A stretch of DNA of 64,000 nucleotides from Panicum virgatum (taxonomy: Eukaryota > Streptophyta > Magnoliopsida > Poales > Poaceae), in contig NC_053139.1 of assembly GCF_016808335.1 (NCBI RefSeq), forward strand, positions 38,808,464 to 38,872,463, in the 5' to 3' direction. The notes below the pieces were generated by a model, which was given only the letters and a program-made list of their open reading frames with translations, was not told the origin of the DNA and searched no databases. Numbering within the stretch: the first letter of the stretch is position 1; each line of letters opens with the position of its first letter. Positions 11,592-21,953 of this stretch are shown one piece after another. The translations under genes and the position numbers were made by a program.

Positions 11592-12163
11592 TGTTGACAA
11601 CCAAAATTGGCAAACAGTTTAGACCAAGCGGTCTGACCGGTCTGACCAAGCGGTCTGACTGGTCTAGGCGCTGTAGCTGGTCTGGTACGACCGACCGGTC
11701 TGACAGTTTGGTCCGACCGGTCCAAGCGGAGTCTGAGTACAACTAGGAATTTTCATAGATTTAGATCTTGTAATAGGATTTCTTGCAGGATAAGTCCACC
11801 CACCCTATAAATATAAAGGGCCACGGCCGATTGAGGCATCCAATCGATCAAATACAAAAAAAACTTTTATCTTTTTATTTCTTCTTTGCCCTAACTTTTT
11901 CCCATCTATTATCTATTGTTCCTCCTTCGTCTCTACGTCGATTGAGGGCGTTCTAGGTGGCCTGCCGACCCTAGAGCAACCCTGCGTGTGCCTGCCCCGA
12001 CGGGTCCTTCTCGGGCGACGTTCGTTGGTCTCGCCGCCGGTCTTCCCGGCAACAACCGGTCTGACCGGTATACCCGATCGGTCTGAGCATCAGTGCTGTG
12101 TTGTGCCGTCGCTCGCTGTGCGTTCTAGCGTTTTGGTGTGTTTGCCCCAGATCTGCGTCAACA
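11592..12163 (+). mobile_element. Small solo LTR with GGTCTGACCGG motif array
   Basis: The ends are TGTTGACA on the left and GCGTCAACA on the right. Flanks are GTCGT (11587-11591) and ATCGT (12164-12168), a 5-bp target duplication with one mismatch. A TATA box (TATAAATA, 11806-11813) follows clustered GGTCTGACCGGT-like words at 11627-11730; further copies lie at 12053-12088. There is no PBS, PPT or coding region, which fits a solo LTR formed by LTR-LTR recombination. Confidence 0.6.
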
Positions 12164-12481
12164 ATCGTCCATGTTTACTGTTGCACAACTTTGCCTTGGG
12201 CGCGTCGGTTCCAGAGGTTTGTCCTCACTTAGATCCCTAGAGGTGCCCTCAATTGAGCAGACAAGGAAGATTTTGCATCTCAAATGCGCATCGGACCTAA
12301 GATGGTGCTACATAGTGTAGATTTCCTTCTCTCCGTGCTCACATTTTGTCTAGATTTTTCTAGGTGTGCAAAAATTCATTTAGTAATTTCATCGCTTGTT
12401 GCTAAATGGGATGCTTGTTGCTTTTTTATATATGGTGTAGTTCAAAAACATGATCTTCTAATACAATTTTTTCCTGCCTAT
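12164..12481 (+). other. Sequence between solo LTR and gypsy element
   Basis: A short coding-like phrase occurs here on the plus strand (LRSLEVPSIEQTRKILHLK, then CASDLRWCYIV, ending at about 12320). It may be an exon of the same broken gene whose other pieces lie at 30.5-32.8 kb, since the gypsy element lies between them. This is a guess from position; no family is recognised. Confidence 0.3.
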
Positions 12482-12822
12482 TGTCAAGGGCATCGGCGCA
12501 CAAGATAGCAGGACCTCGACTACGTAACTTGTAGTCGCGGCGGATAGGAGCGCTAGGGTTTTTGCCTAAATGCTCAATGGTGAAGGGGATGAGATCAAGA
12601 GTAGAGAGGGAGGTTAGGGATAAGTGTTCATTGCTTAAGATCCAAGAGTGCTGATTACATCCACTAAATAGGCACGCAGGCCTGATCACCAGGGAACAAA
12701 CCTCCCATGATTCTAGCTAATCTGCATGGCCCCATGCCTAACCTCTCGCCGGTCTGTTAGAGGCCGGTGGCTATTGCTCCTGCACGCGGGCCCGACGGCT
12801 GTAGTGGCGGCCCCACATGACA
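12482..12822 (-). repeat. Gypsy 3' LTR
   Basis: This is the 341-bp LTR at the low-coordinate end. It begins TGTCAAGG in plus orientation and ends CACATGACA, giving inverted TGTCA ends. It pairs with 30166-30478. Confidence 0.9.
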
Positions 12823-14827
12823 TCTCTTCCCCCCTCGACGAGCAGCTCGTCCTCGAGCTGGAAATTGGGGTAGCCTTCGATGAAGCTGTCGGCGTCCTCC
12901 CTAGTAGCTGAGGCCGCAGACTCGCCCTTCCAGTGGACCAAGAGCTGGCGCACTCCCCTGGCAAGGCAGGAGCGAATGACGTGCTCCAGTTCCGGGACAG
13001 CGGCGCCGTGGTGGACTGGCGGGAGCGCTGATGGTGCTGAAGGAGGAGTTCCCACGAACTTCTTCAGGAGCCCGACGTGGAACACGTCGTGGAGGCGAGC
13101 GTGCGTTGGCAGCTCCAAGCGATACGCCACAGTGTTGATGACGGCAGTGATGCGGTAAAGCCCGTAGAAGCGAGGCTAGAGCTTCCTGGAGGTCGGCACC
13201 TGAAGAGAAGACACGGCCCGTTGATGGAGACGGAGCCACACCCAGTCGCCCACGGCGAAGGCGATCTCGCGATGATGCTTGTCGTAGTGATGCTTGTAGA
13301 CGGCCTGGGCTTGCTCGAGGCGGCGACGAACATCAGCAAGGAACTCGTCCCTCTCCATCATGGACTTGGCGACCGCCGCGACCCGTGTTTCGCCGGGCTC
13401 ATAGGAGCGGATGGAGGGCGGATCGCGGCCGTAGACCACGTGAAACGGAGTGTCGTGGAGGGCAAACTGGTAAGCAGTGTTGTAGACATACTCCGCCCAG
13501 GGGAGCTAGCGCAGCCACTGTCGGGGGCGATCGCCGGTGAAGCAGTGCAGGTACTGAGGGTGGAACGCCGACGTCATGAGCAGCTTGGCCCCCATGAGAC
13601 GCATCAACTCCCGCCAGAAGTTGGAAGTGAAGACGGGGTCCCTGTCCGACACCATGGATTGGGGAACACCATGCAGGCGCACAATCTCGGAGAAGAAAGC
13701 CTGCGCCACTGACTCCGCCGTGTACGGGTGTCCCAGCGGGATGAAGTGGCAGTATTTGCTGAAACGGTCCACCACCGTGAGGATGACAGACTTGCTGCCA
13801 ACGTGAGGCAACGCCTCGACGAAGTCCAAATCGATGTCGGTCCAGACCGCCGTGGGCATCGGCAGTGGCAGGAGCAGGCCGGTCGGGTGAAGGTGCTCCA
13901 TCTTGTAGCGCTGGCACGTGGCGCAGGCGCGAACGAAGTCCTGAACGGCTCGCCGGAGGTTGGGTGAGTGGAAGTCCTGGCGCAGGCGATGTAGCGTGCG
14001 CTGGATTCCCTCATGGCCATCATCGTGGACGGCGGCGATCAGCTCGTGGAGGAGGGCCGACGACAGTGGAACGTAGAGGTGGCTAGAGAACATGACGAGG
14101 CCGTCGATGAGGGACCATGGCGCGGCGCGCTCACCCGTGGCGATCGCCTCGCCGAGTGCCACCAAGGCCGGGTCGGCAGTGTTGGCGTGGCGCAGCCTGT
14201 CGATGAAGTCGAAGTGGGGCCCCGAGATGGAGAGGACGGCCGTCTCCTCAGTGTCACACCTGGACAAGGCATCGACGATGATGTTGGTGGCGCCCGCCTT
14301 GTACTCGACCCTGAAGTCGAAGCCGAGGAGATTGTCCACCCAATGGTGCTGCGGAATGGTAGCCAGGCGCTGGTCGAGCAGGAATTTGAGACTGAAGTGA
14401 TTAGTCCTTACAAGGAATTGACGGCCCCAGAGATACAACCTCCAGTGGCGAATAACGAGGACCAGGCTGATGAGCTCGCGCTCGTACGCGGCCAGGGCGC
14501 GGTGGTGGGGAGCGACCGGCCGGCTGAAGAACGCCAAGGGGTGCTGCCCTTGAAGTAGTACGGCGCCTAAACCATGCGTGGAGGCGTCGCACTCGATGAT
14601 GAAGGGCTTGCTAAAATCAGGCAGCGCGAGCACGGGCGCTGTGGTGACTGCGGTCTTGAGCGCCATGAACACCGCATCGGCCTCGGCGGACCAAGCGAAC
14701 CCCTCCTTGCGGAGAAGAGCCGTGAGGGGCGCAGCGATCGACCCGAACCCCTTGACGAACTTGCGGTAGTACACCGTAAGACCGAGGAAGCCGCGCACCA
14801 CCCGTGTAGACTTGGGAACGGGCCAGT
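12823..14827 (-). pseudogene. Gypsy RNase H, integrase and chromodomain remnant
   Basis: Minus strand from 14827 down. The RT/RNase H joint comes first (GFLGLTVYYRKFVKGFG), then RNase H (IIECDASTHGLGAVL, LVRTNHFSLKFLLDQR), then the integrase zinc-binding region (H-x-H ... CATC) and catalytic core (WTDIDLDFVEALP, VVDRFSKYCHFIPLG, SDRDPVFTSNFW). Right after FHPQ, near 13562, the segment that normally carries the catalytic Glu of the D,D35E triad is absent, and the frame continues in YLHCFTGDRPRQWLR. A stop follows near 13507. The downstream frame (YGRDPPSIRSYEPGE) runs to a stop near 13181. The last part (LLVHWKGESAASATREDADS) is a chromodomain, which targets integration to modified chromatin in chromoviruses. 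Multiple lesions make it non-functional. Confidence 0.88.
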
Positions 14828-16511
14828 TGTAAGCATCTAGGCCCTCAAGGTATGTTTCGGTGATTAATGACAACCATTATTGTGACTAATGAGTTTGTGC
14901 AGCTTAATAGATCATTATCGCTCATTTGGTCATATGTCAAAAGAGGCCCCTCAATTTCGGTTATTCTAAAAGGCGATCTCGGTTTTCAACTTTTATATGT
15001 CAAGGCTAAGGATCTTTCTAGTCCTAAGTGTCACAAGGTTGAGAAGGACACTTAGGTTAGTATAGGTTTTATAGTTTTGTAGTGATCGCACTATTAAGAG
15101 GGGTTAAGGCTTAGTAACTTGAGCATGGACATGGTCATTTGAAAATGGATGCACACTATGGTCACTCAGGTTTCTAGAAGTTCAAATAAGTGGTTCTCAA
15201 ACTATATCTCAAGAATTTTTGGATTTCATTCAAGACTCAAATCAGAAAAGACAAAATCAGAAAAAGTCTATACACCGGTTTAACCGACGCTCTCAATTTT
15301 CTATACGTCGGTTAAACGAAGTCAGCAGAGTCTGGACAAATTCAATACACCGGTTAAACCGACGTGTTTGAAATTAACGTCGGTGCATTGGTCCAGAGTT
15401 GGTTTTTCCAGGGTATTTCAAGTTCTATACACCGGTTAAACCGACGCTGTTTAAATCAAGACGTCGGTGCAATTGACCAGTGAGATGGTTTTTCAGAGGA
15501 ATTCAAAAGTTGTACTCACCGGTTAAACCGACGATAGGTTTGAGTTAACGTCGGTGCAGTTGTCCAGAGACTTGGTTTTTCAGTGGTTCAGTGGACAACT
15601 ACACTCACCGGTTAAACCGATGCTACATCGGTTAATCTGCCCCAGTTGTAACGGCTAGTTTTCAGAAGAGGCAGTTTACATTCACCGGTTAAACCGACGA
15701 TGACAAATGGAGGGACGTCGGATTAACCGGCGCTACGCAGTTTTCTGGCAGCTTTTCTCCAACGGCTCTATTTGTGTGACCTGCCTATATATACCCCTCC
15801 AATGGGTCATTTCGCCCACTCTTGACACCAGGCAACATCCAAACACTCATACCATAGTCAAGAGCCACCTTGAGCTTCATCATTCACATACTTGTGCATT
15901 CAATCAATCAAGAAGCAAGATTAAGGACTTGAGTAGAGAGAAGCTAGTGTGCATCCGTTCTTGGTGATCGGTTCTTGCTCAAGTGAAGGCCTTAGCTTGT
16001 TACTCTTGGTGATTGGCATCACCTAGGCGATCTTGGTGATCGAGGTGTTTCTCGCGGAGCTTGCCAAGGATTGTGGGAGCCCGGAGAAGAAGATTGTACG
16101 TGGCTTGATCTCCACCACGCCGGGATGGTGAACGGAGACTCTTAGTGAGCGCCCTCGTCTCGGTGACTTGGGAGGTGACAATACTCTTTGTGAGTGTCAC
16201 AACGTGGATTAGGGGTGTGTGCCAACACATCGATACCACGGGAAAAAATCCGGTTGTCTCTTGTCCATTCCTTTTATTCAAGCATTTTCTTTCATGCAAT
16301 TTACTCATGTGCTTGACTTAGAGATCATAACTTAGCTCTACCTTGCTAGGCTTTACTTTGTTTTAGCTCTCTTAGCTTGTGTTAGAAGCTTAGTTATCCG
16401 GTTGGTGAATTGGTGCCCTACTAGCATTGCATAGGTTAAGGTTGCTTTACTTTGTTTTAGAATTTGAAAAAGGCCCAATTCACCCCCCCTCTTGGTCCAT
16501 CGATCCTTACA
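14828..16511 (+). repeat. Sirevirus 5' LTR
   Basis: The LTR is 1684 bp. Six copies of CACCGGTTAAACCGACG or close variants start near 15273, 15348, 15430, 15517, 15606 and 15683, mostly followed 15-40 bases later by an inverted partner such as ACGTCGGTGCA. A TATA box (TATATATA, 15785-15792) follows the array, so the array lies in the promoter (U3) part. Transcription would start around 15.8 kb. Confidence 0.95.
15273..15735. promoter_or_regulatory. Hairpin-forming CACCGGTTAAACCGACG array in U3
   Basis: Six units spaced 75-89 bases apart lie just upstream of the LTR TATA box. Each contains ACCGAC, the core of the plant DRE/CRT element recognised by DREB/CBF factors. Most are followed by the reverse-complement core GTCGGT, so each unit could fold as a hairpin or bind a factor on both strands. 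The motif content is seen directly; any response to stress is inference. Confidence 0.6.
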
Positions 16512-16513
16512 AT

Positions 16514-16525
16514 TGGTATCAGAGC
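16514..16525 (+). other. Sirevirus primer binding site
   Basis: TGGTATCAGAGC, two bases after the 5' LTR, is complementary to the 3' end of initiator tRNA-Met, the usual copia primer. Confidence 0.9.
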
Positions 16526-16567
16526 CTCGTTGCTCATTTGGATCATTAGGCTTTACCGCCTAGAGCT

Positions 16568-18670
16568 ATGGCCAAGATGGGTGGTTCGCCGCCTCACTTC
16601 GAGGGCAAGAACTTTGCCTATTGGAAAGTTCGCATGGCCGCATACCTTGATGCGATTGCCCCCGAAGTATGGTTGGCGACTAAGACCGGGTTCACCGGAA
16701 CTCCCACCACCGAACAATTAAAATGGAATGCTAAGGCTAGAAATGCAATTTTCGAAGCCATTAGTGAGGAAGTCTTTGCTAGAGTTAATGGCATGGACTT
16801 AGCAAGTGATATATGGAAAGAACTAATTGAAATTCATGAAGGCTCCACAAAAGTCCGTGAACAAAAATATCACTTGTTTAGAGCTAAGTATGATTCTTTT
16901 AAAATGCTAGCTCATGAAAATTGCAATGATATGTACTCTCGCTTGAATGTCATTGTCAAGGACATTAATGCACTTGAAATATCCAAAATTGACAGTGCCT
17001 CCATCAATCGCAAGATTCTCATGCTCCTCCCGAAGCCCAAGTATAACATCATCAATGCTATGCTTCAAAAGGAGAATCTTGACACAATGGAAGTAGGAGA
17101 ACTTGTGGGCGAAATTCGCGCTCATGAGATGAGTATCCTTGGTATGTCCGAAGAGCCAACTTCAAGCAAATCAATTGCTCTAAAGACCAAGGCAAACAAA
17201 GCCCGCAAGCTCAAGATGATCAAGCAAGATTCTAGCTCAAGCAATGAAGAAGATGATCATCATGAAAGCTCATCCGATGTTGAAGATGATGGAGAGCTTG
17301 CTCTTATGATGAGAAAGTTCACCCGCTTGAATGACAAGATCAACAAGAAGGGGTTCAACTTTGACTCTAAGAAGGGAATGTTCCGGCCAATGGATGTCAA
17401 GAACAAAATTTGCTACAATTGTGGAGAAAAAGGTCACATCCGTCCAAATTGCCCCAAGCCGGACAAAAGAAACAAGGATCACAAGAGCAAGCATCGCCAT
17501 GATTCAAGCGATGATGAAGAAGAAGAAAGGAAGAACAAAAACAAGAGACTTGGGAAGAAAAAGAGCCATGACAAGAAGACCAAGCTCTTCCCAAAGAAGA
17601 AAGGGCACACCAAGAGAAGCTTCTTGGTGGAAAAACAAGAGTGGGTGACCGATGTCTCATCAAGCGAAGATTCAAGTGATGAAGAAGACATAGTCACCAT
17701 CGCCCTCACAAATGAAGAACCATCACTACCTCCACCTCCAATGTGCCTCATGGCCAAAGGTAACTCTAAGGTATGTGAGAGTGAAGATGATAGTGATGAT
17801 GAGCTTGACCCTAATGAGTTTGCTAACCTCATTAATGAGTATACATCCGTCATCAAGAGGGAAAAGGGCAAAGTCAAGATTCTTGAGAGCACTCGTGCAA
17901 AGTTAGAGCTTGCCCACTCCGATTTGCTTGGCAAGTACAATGACTTGCTCAAAAAGCACAATGAGTCACTTGTACTTGCTAAGCAAGTTGAAGAGAGCCA
18001 CAAAAAGCTTAAACAAGAGCATAGGGAGTTGGCTCACAAGTATCAAGAACTTGAATTTGCCTATGAAGCAATTGACCCAAGTCTTGAAAACTTTGCTCAT
18101 GAAACTATTGAGAAGGTCAATGCTTCTACTTCATGTGATGACCTACTCATTAATGCAAATGCTACTAATGCTTTGCCCAAGCTTGCACCTTCTAGGGAAA
18201 AGGAATTGATGGATCAAGTTGCAAGCCTCAAGAGTAGTGTGGAGAAGCTCTCAAGAGGAGAATACATCCACAAGGAAATTCTCTTCAACAATGCACGTGA
18301 CTATGGCAAGAGAGGTCTTGGTTCATTTCCGGAGCCAAATCAAGGCACTACTCCTTCTCCGGAGATCAAGATAAGCTTCATCAAGGAAGTTGGTTCATAT
18401 TGCCAACATTGCCAAGTCACCGGGCACCACACTAGGGAGTGCACTTTACCATCACGTCCTCTTCCTAAATTACCCAAGAATTATTCTTCAATGTTTCAAA
18501 ATAACCATTTTCTCTTGAGTAAAGTGAAGGGCAAGGTGAAGGCCAAATTCATTGGCAAACTCACTAAGGAGTCAAAGAAGAAGCTCCCCAAGCAACTTTG
18601 GGTCCCAAAAGCTCTTGTCACACATGTGCAAGGCCCAAAGCTTGTTTGGGTTCCTAAAACTCAAAAGTGA
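16568..18670 (+). CDS. gag: Sirevirus Gag with two CCHC zinc knuckles
   Basis: 700 residues, starting at the first Met after the PBS (MAKMGGSPPHFEGKNFAYWK). Residues about 55-210 form the copia Gag (UBN2-type) capsid domain (WNAKARNAIFEAISEEV, KYNIINAMLQKENLD). Acidic Ser/Glu/Asp stretches follow, then the first zinc knuckle at C282 (CYNCGEKGHIRPNC). A highly charged Lys-rich tract comes next, then a long coiled coil (about residues 415-520), and a second zinc knuckle at C612 (CQHCQVTGHHTREC, C-x2-C-x4-H-x4-C). The tail is basic (KLPKNYSSMFQNN onward). Gag forms the virus-like particle and binds the RNA genome. It ends in TGA at 18668-18670, 16 bases before the pol frame opens in the +1 frame. 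No lesion is seen. Confidence 0.93.
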   Translation: MAKMGGSPPHFEGKNFAYWKVRMAAYLDAIAPEVWLATKTGFTGTPTTEQLKWNAKARNAIFEAISEEVFARVNGMDLASDIWKELIEIHEGSTKVREQKYHLFRAKYDSFKMLAHENCNDMYSRLNVIVKDINALEISKIDSASINRKILMLLPKPKYNIINAMLQKENLDTMEVGELVGEIRAHEMSILGMSEEPTSSKSIALKTKANKARKLKMIKQDSSSSNEEDDHHESSSDVEDDGELALMMRKFTRLNDKINKKGFNFDSKKGMFRPMDVKNKICYNCGEKGHIRPNCPKPDKRNKDHKSKHRHDSSDDEEEERKNKNKRLGKKKSHDKKTKLFPKKKGHTKRSFLVEKQEWVTDVSSSEDSSDEEDIVTIALTNEEPSLPPPPMCLMAKGNSKVCESEDDSDDELDPNEFANLINEYTSVIKREKGKVKILESTRAKLELAHSDLLGKYNDLLKKHNESLVLAKQVEESHKKLKQEHRELAHKYQELEFAYEAIDPSLENFAHETIEKVNASTSCDDLLINANATNALPKLAPSREKELMDQVASLKSSVEKLSRGEYIHKEILFNNARDYGKRGLGSFPEPNQGTTPSPEIKISFIKEVGSYCQHCQVTGHHTRECTLPSRPLPKLPKNYSSMFQNNHFLLSKVKGKVKAKFIGKLTKESKKKLPKQLWVPKALVTHVQGPKLVWVPKTQK

Positions 18671-18686
18671 ATTCTCATGTGTGTAG

Positions 18687-21600
18687 GTGAACTACAAAGC
18701 CGGTGGAAAACATTGGGTACTTGATAGCGGTTGCTCTCAACACATGACCGGTAATGATAGCATGTTCACCTCCCTTGAAGACCCCGGCGATCATGAACAC
18801 GTCACCTATGGTGATAACTCAAGGGGAAAAGTTTTAGGTTTGGGTAGAATAGCAATTTCTAAAGATTTATCTATTTCTAATGTTTTGTTTGTAGAAGCAC
18901 TTAGTTTTAATCTTATTTCAATTGCTCAATTGTGTGATCTTGGACTAACGTGTGCCTTTGACAAGAATGGTGTTGTAGTAACTCATGAAAAAGACAAGTC
19001 ATTGGTATTCACGGGGTTTAGACATGGCAACATTTACTTGGTGGATTTCTCTTCAAAGCAAACAAGTACCATGACATGCCTCTTCACCAAGTCTTCTCTT
19101 GGGTGGCTTTGGCATAGAAGAATTGCTCATATTGGCATGAGCAACCTCAAGAAAGCCCACAAGAGAGGGATGATCACCGGCTTGAAGGATGTCACGTTTG
19201 ACAAAAACAAACTATGTAAAGCATGTCAAGCCGGGAAGCAAGTTGCAACACATCATCCCATCAAGACGATGTTGTCTACCTCCAAGCCGCTCGAGCTACT
19301 TCACATGGATCTCTTTGGTCCAACTACATACAAGAGCATTGGTGGTAACCTCTATTGCCTAGTAATTGTTGATGATTTTTCACGTTACACTTGGGTTATG
19401 TTTCTAGGCGATAAGGGTGAAACTCCGGAACTCTTCAAGACATTTGCAAGAAGAGCTCAAAGGGAGTACAACTCCCCAATTGTGAAGATCCGGAGTGACA
19501 ATGGCACCGAGTTCAAGAACATGAAGATTGAAGAATGGTGCGATGAAGAGGGCATCAAGCATGAGTTTTCCGCCACCTACACGCCTCAACAAAATGGAGT
19601 GGTGGAAAGAAAGAACAAGACACTCATCACCCTAGCTAGAGCAATGTTGGATGATTATGGCACGTCCGAGAAGTTTTGGGCGGAAGCAATCAACACGGCG
19701 TGTCATGCATCCAACCGAGTATATCCTCACCGACTCCTCAAGAAAACTCCATATGAGCTCATCACCGGGAAGAAACCAAATATATCATACTTTCGAGTCT
19801 TTGGTTGCAAATGCTTCATCTATAAGAAGAAAAGGCTCGGTAAGTTTGAAAGTAGATGTGATGAAGGTTTCTTTCTTGGTTATGCATCAAACTCCAAAGC
19901 ATATAGAGTATTCAATCAAACCTCCGGGTTAGTTGAAGAAACATGTGATGTGGAGTTTGATGAATCTAATGGCTCCCAAGAGGAGGTTGTTGGCTATGAG
20001 AATGTAGGTGATGAGGAGATTGATGAAGCTTTGAAGAATATGTCCATTGGGGATATCAAGCCGGAAGAGGTGCATGAAGACAATGATCAAGGGGGAGGAC
20101 CTTCCTCATCTACACCAAGCATCTCCACGGCGCCCCAAGTGGATGAAGATCAAGAAAAAGATGATACACAACCTCAAGAAGATGTGCCAACGCCAACACC
20201 CCAAGTTCAAGAACAAGAAGAGCAAAGTGTTCCACCACAAGCACAAGTCACTCATGATCCACCCCAACAAGCATCAACGCAAGTACCACTAGTGAAGCAT
20301 GGTCGCATCTCCAAGGATCATCCAATTGGCCAAATCATTGGTAGTCCTTCCAAGGGAGTAAGAACTCGCTCTAAACATGCTTCATTTTGCGAATATCACT
20401 CGTTTGTTTCTTGTATTGAACCCACTAGCATAGAGGAAGCGCTTGAGGACTCGGATTGGGTGATGGCCATGCAAGATGAGTTGAACAACTTCACCCGCAA
20501 TGAAGTTTGGGTCCTCGAAGCTCCTCCGAAAGACAAGAACATCATCGGCACCAAGTGGGTCTTTCGAAACAAGCAAGATGAACATGGGGTGGTGATACGC
20601 AACAAAGCAAGACTTGTGGCAAAAGGGTTTTCTCAAGTCGAAGGTTTGGATTTTGGTGAAACTTTTGCTCCGGTCGCAAGACTTGAAGCTATCCGTATCC
20701 TTCTTGCTTACTCTTCACATCATAACATTAAGTTGTATCAAATGGATGTGAAAAGTGCATTCTTAAATGGCGTTATTAACGAACTTGTTTATGTTGAGCA
20801 ACCTCCCGGGTTTGAAGATCCGAGGAATCCTAACCATGTTTATAGGTTGCACAAGGCACTCTATGGGCTCAAACAAGCTCCAAGGGCTTGGTATGAGAGG
20901 CTTCGTGACTTCCTAATCATGCAAGGCTTCAAGATCGGGAGGGTGGACACCACGTTGTTCACAAAAGACGTCAACGGGGATCTTTTCATTTGTCAAATTT
21001 ATGTTGACGATATTATCTTTGGCTCAACTAATGATTTACTAAGCCATGAGTTTGCTACCATGATGTCTAGGGAATTCGAGATGTCCATGATTGGCGAATT
21101 GACCTTCTTCCTTGGTTTTCAAGTCAAACAAATGAAGGAAGGGACATTCATCCATCAAGAAAAGTATACTAAAGATATCTTGAAGAAGTTCAAGATGGAT
21201 GAGTGCAAGCCAATCAAGACACCCATGGCAACCAATGGGCATCTCGACTTGGATGTGGACGGTAAACCGGTTGATCAATCCCTCTATCGTTCTATGATAG
21301 GGTCTTTGCTTTACCTTACCGCATCTAGGCCCGATATAATGTTTAGTGTGTGCCTGTGTGCCCGCTTTCAAGCTAACCCAAAGGAATCACACCTTTCGGC
21401 TGTGAATAGGATCCTTCGGTATCTCAAGCACACCCCTAGCATAGGCTTGTGGTACCCCAAAGGCGCTAGTTTAGATCTCTTGGGATACTCGGATTCGGAA
21501 TTTGCCGGAAGCCGTGTGGATCGCAAGAGTACCTCCGGGGGTTGCCACTTGCTTGGGCGTTCTCTAGTTTCTTGGTCGAGTAAGAAGCAAAATTCCGTGG

Positions 21601-21953
21601 CTTTGTCCACCGCGGAAGCAGAATATATAGCGGCCGGTGCATGTTGTGCCCAAATCCTATATATGAAGCAAACCCTTTTGGACTTTGGTGTGAAACTAGA
21701 TAGGATCCCACTCCTTTGTGACAATGAAAGTGCCGTAAAAATTGCCAAGAATCCGGTTCAACACTCTCGCACAAAGCACATTGATATTCGCCATCACTTC
21801 TTGCGTGATCACGAAGCCAAAGGAGACATATCTCTTCAAGGTGTGAGATCCGATGAGCAATTGGCGGATATCTTCACAAAACCTTTAGACGAGAGTACCT
21901 TTGTTAGGCTAAGGAATGAGCTTAATGTGTTAGATGCGGCAAACGTCATGTAA
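18687..21953 (+). CDS. pol: Sirevirus Pol: protease, integrase, RT, RNase H
   Basis: 1088 codons open from directly after a TAG at 18684-18686; the first codon is GTG, so there is no obvious independent start. Order: protease ([11 protein letters not shown]13), pre-integrase zinc region ([16 protein letters not shown] ... CKACQAGK), integrase core with HMDLFGP (about D207), RSDNGTEF (about D270) and [10 protein letters not shown] (about E307), copia RT with [29 protein letters not shown] and the catalytic YVDD (about 772-775), and RNase H (GYSDSEFAG ... [11 protein letters not shown] ... [10 protein letters not shown]). Protease-integrase-RT-RNase H is the copia order. All visible catalytic residues are present. 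Being in the +1 frame relative to gag, it must be expressed by recoding or by a separate or spliced RNA. Confidence 0.95.
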   Translation: MNYKAGGKHWVLDSGCSQHMTGNDSMFTSLEDPGDHEHVTYGDNSRGKVLGLGRIAISKDLSISNVLFVEALSFNLISIAQLCDLGLTCAFDKNGVVVTHEKDKSLVFTGFRHGNIYLVDFSSKQTSTMTCLFTKSSLGWLWHRRIAHIGMSNLKKAHKRGMITGLKDVTFDKNKLCKACQAGKQVATHHPIKTMLSTSKPLELLHMDLFGPTTYKSIGGNLYCLVIVDDFSRYTWVMFLGDKGETPELFKTFARRAQREYNSPIVKIRSDNGTEFKNMKIEEWCDEEGIKHEFSATYTPQQNGVVERKNKTLITLARAMLDDYGTSEKFWAEAINTACHASNRVYPHRLLKKTPYELITGKKPNISYFRVFGCKCFIYKKKRLGKFESRCDEGFFLGYASNSKAYRVFNQTSGLVEETCDVEFDESNGSQEEVVGYENVGDEEIDEALKNMSIGDIKPEEVHEDNDQGGGPSSSTPSISTAPQVDEDQEKDDTQPQEDVPTPTPQVQEQEEQSVPPQAQVTHDPPQQASTQVPLVKHGRISKDHPIGQIIGSPSKGVRTRSKHASFCEYHSFVSCIEPTSIEEALEDSDWVMAMQDELNNFTRNEVWVLEAPPKDKNIIGTKWVFRNKQDEHGVVIRNKARLVAKGFSQVEGLDFGETFAPVARLEAIRILLAYSSHHNIKLYQMDVKSAFLNGVINELVYVEQPPGFEDPRNPNHVYRLHKALYGLKQAPRAWYERLRDFLIMQGFKIGRVDTTLFTKDVNGDLFICQIYVDDIIFGSTNDLLSHEFATMMSREFEMSMIGELTFFLGFQVKQMKEGTFIHQEKYTKDILKKFKMDECKPIKTPMATNGHLDLDVDGKPVDQSLYRSMIGSLLYLTASRPDIMFSVCLCARFQANPKESHLSAVNRILRYLKHTPSIGLWYPKGASLDLLGYSDSEFAGSRVDRKSTSGGCHLLGRSLVSWSSKKQNSVALSTAEAEYIAAGACCAQILYMKQTLLDFGVKLDRIPLLCDNESAVKIAKNPVQHSRTKHIDIRHHFLRDHEAKGDISLQGVRSDEQLADIFTKPLDESTFVRLRNELNVLDAANVM

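Noticed and set aside
14867..15055. Small ORF present twice (also at 26194)
   Set aside because: It is the same LTR sequence in both LTRs, not a gene.
15273..15735. Regularly spaced 17-bp repeats resembling a CRISPR array
   Set aside because: The repeats sit in an LTR promoter, vary in sequence, have inverted partners in the spacers and recur in the second LTR; the genome is a plant.
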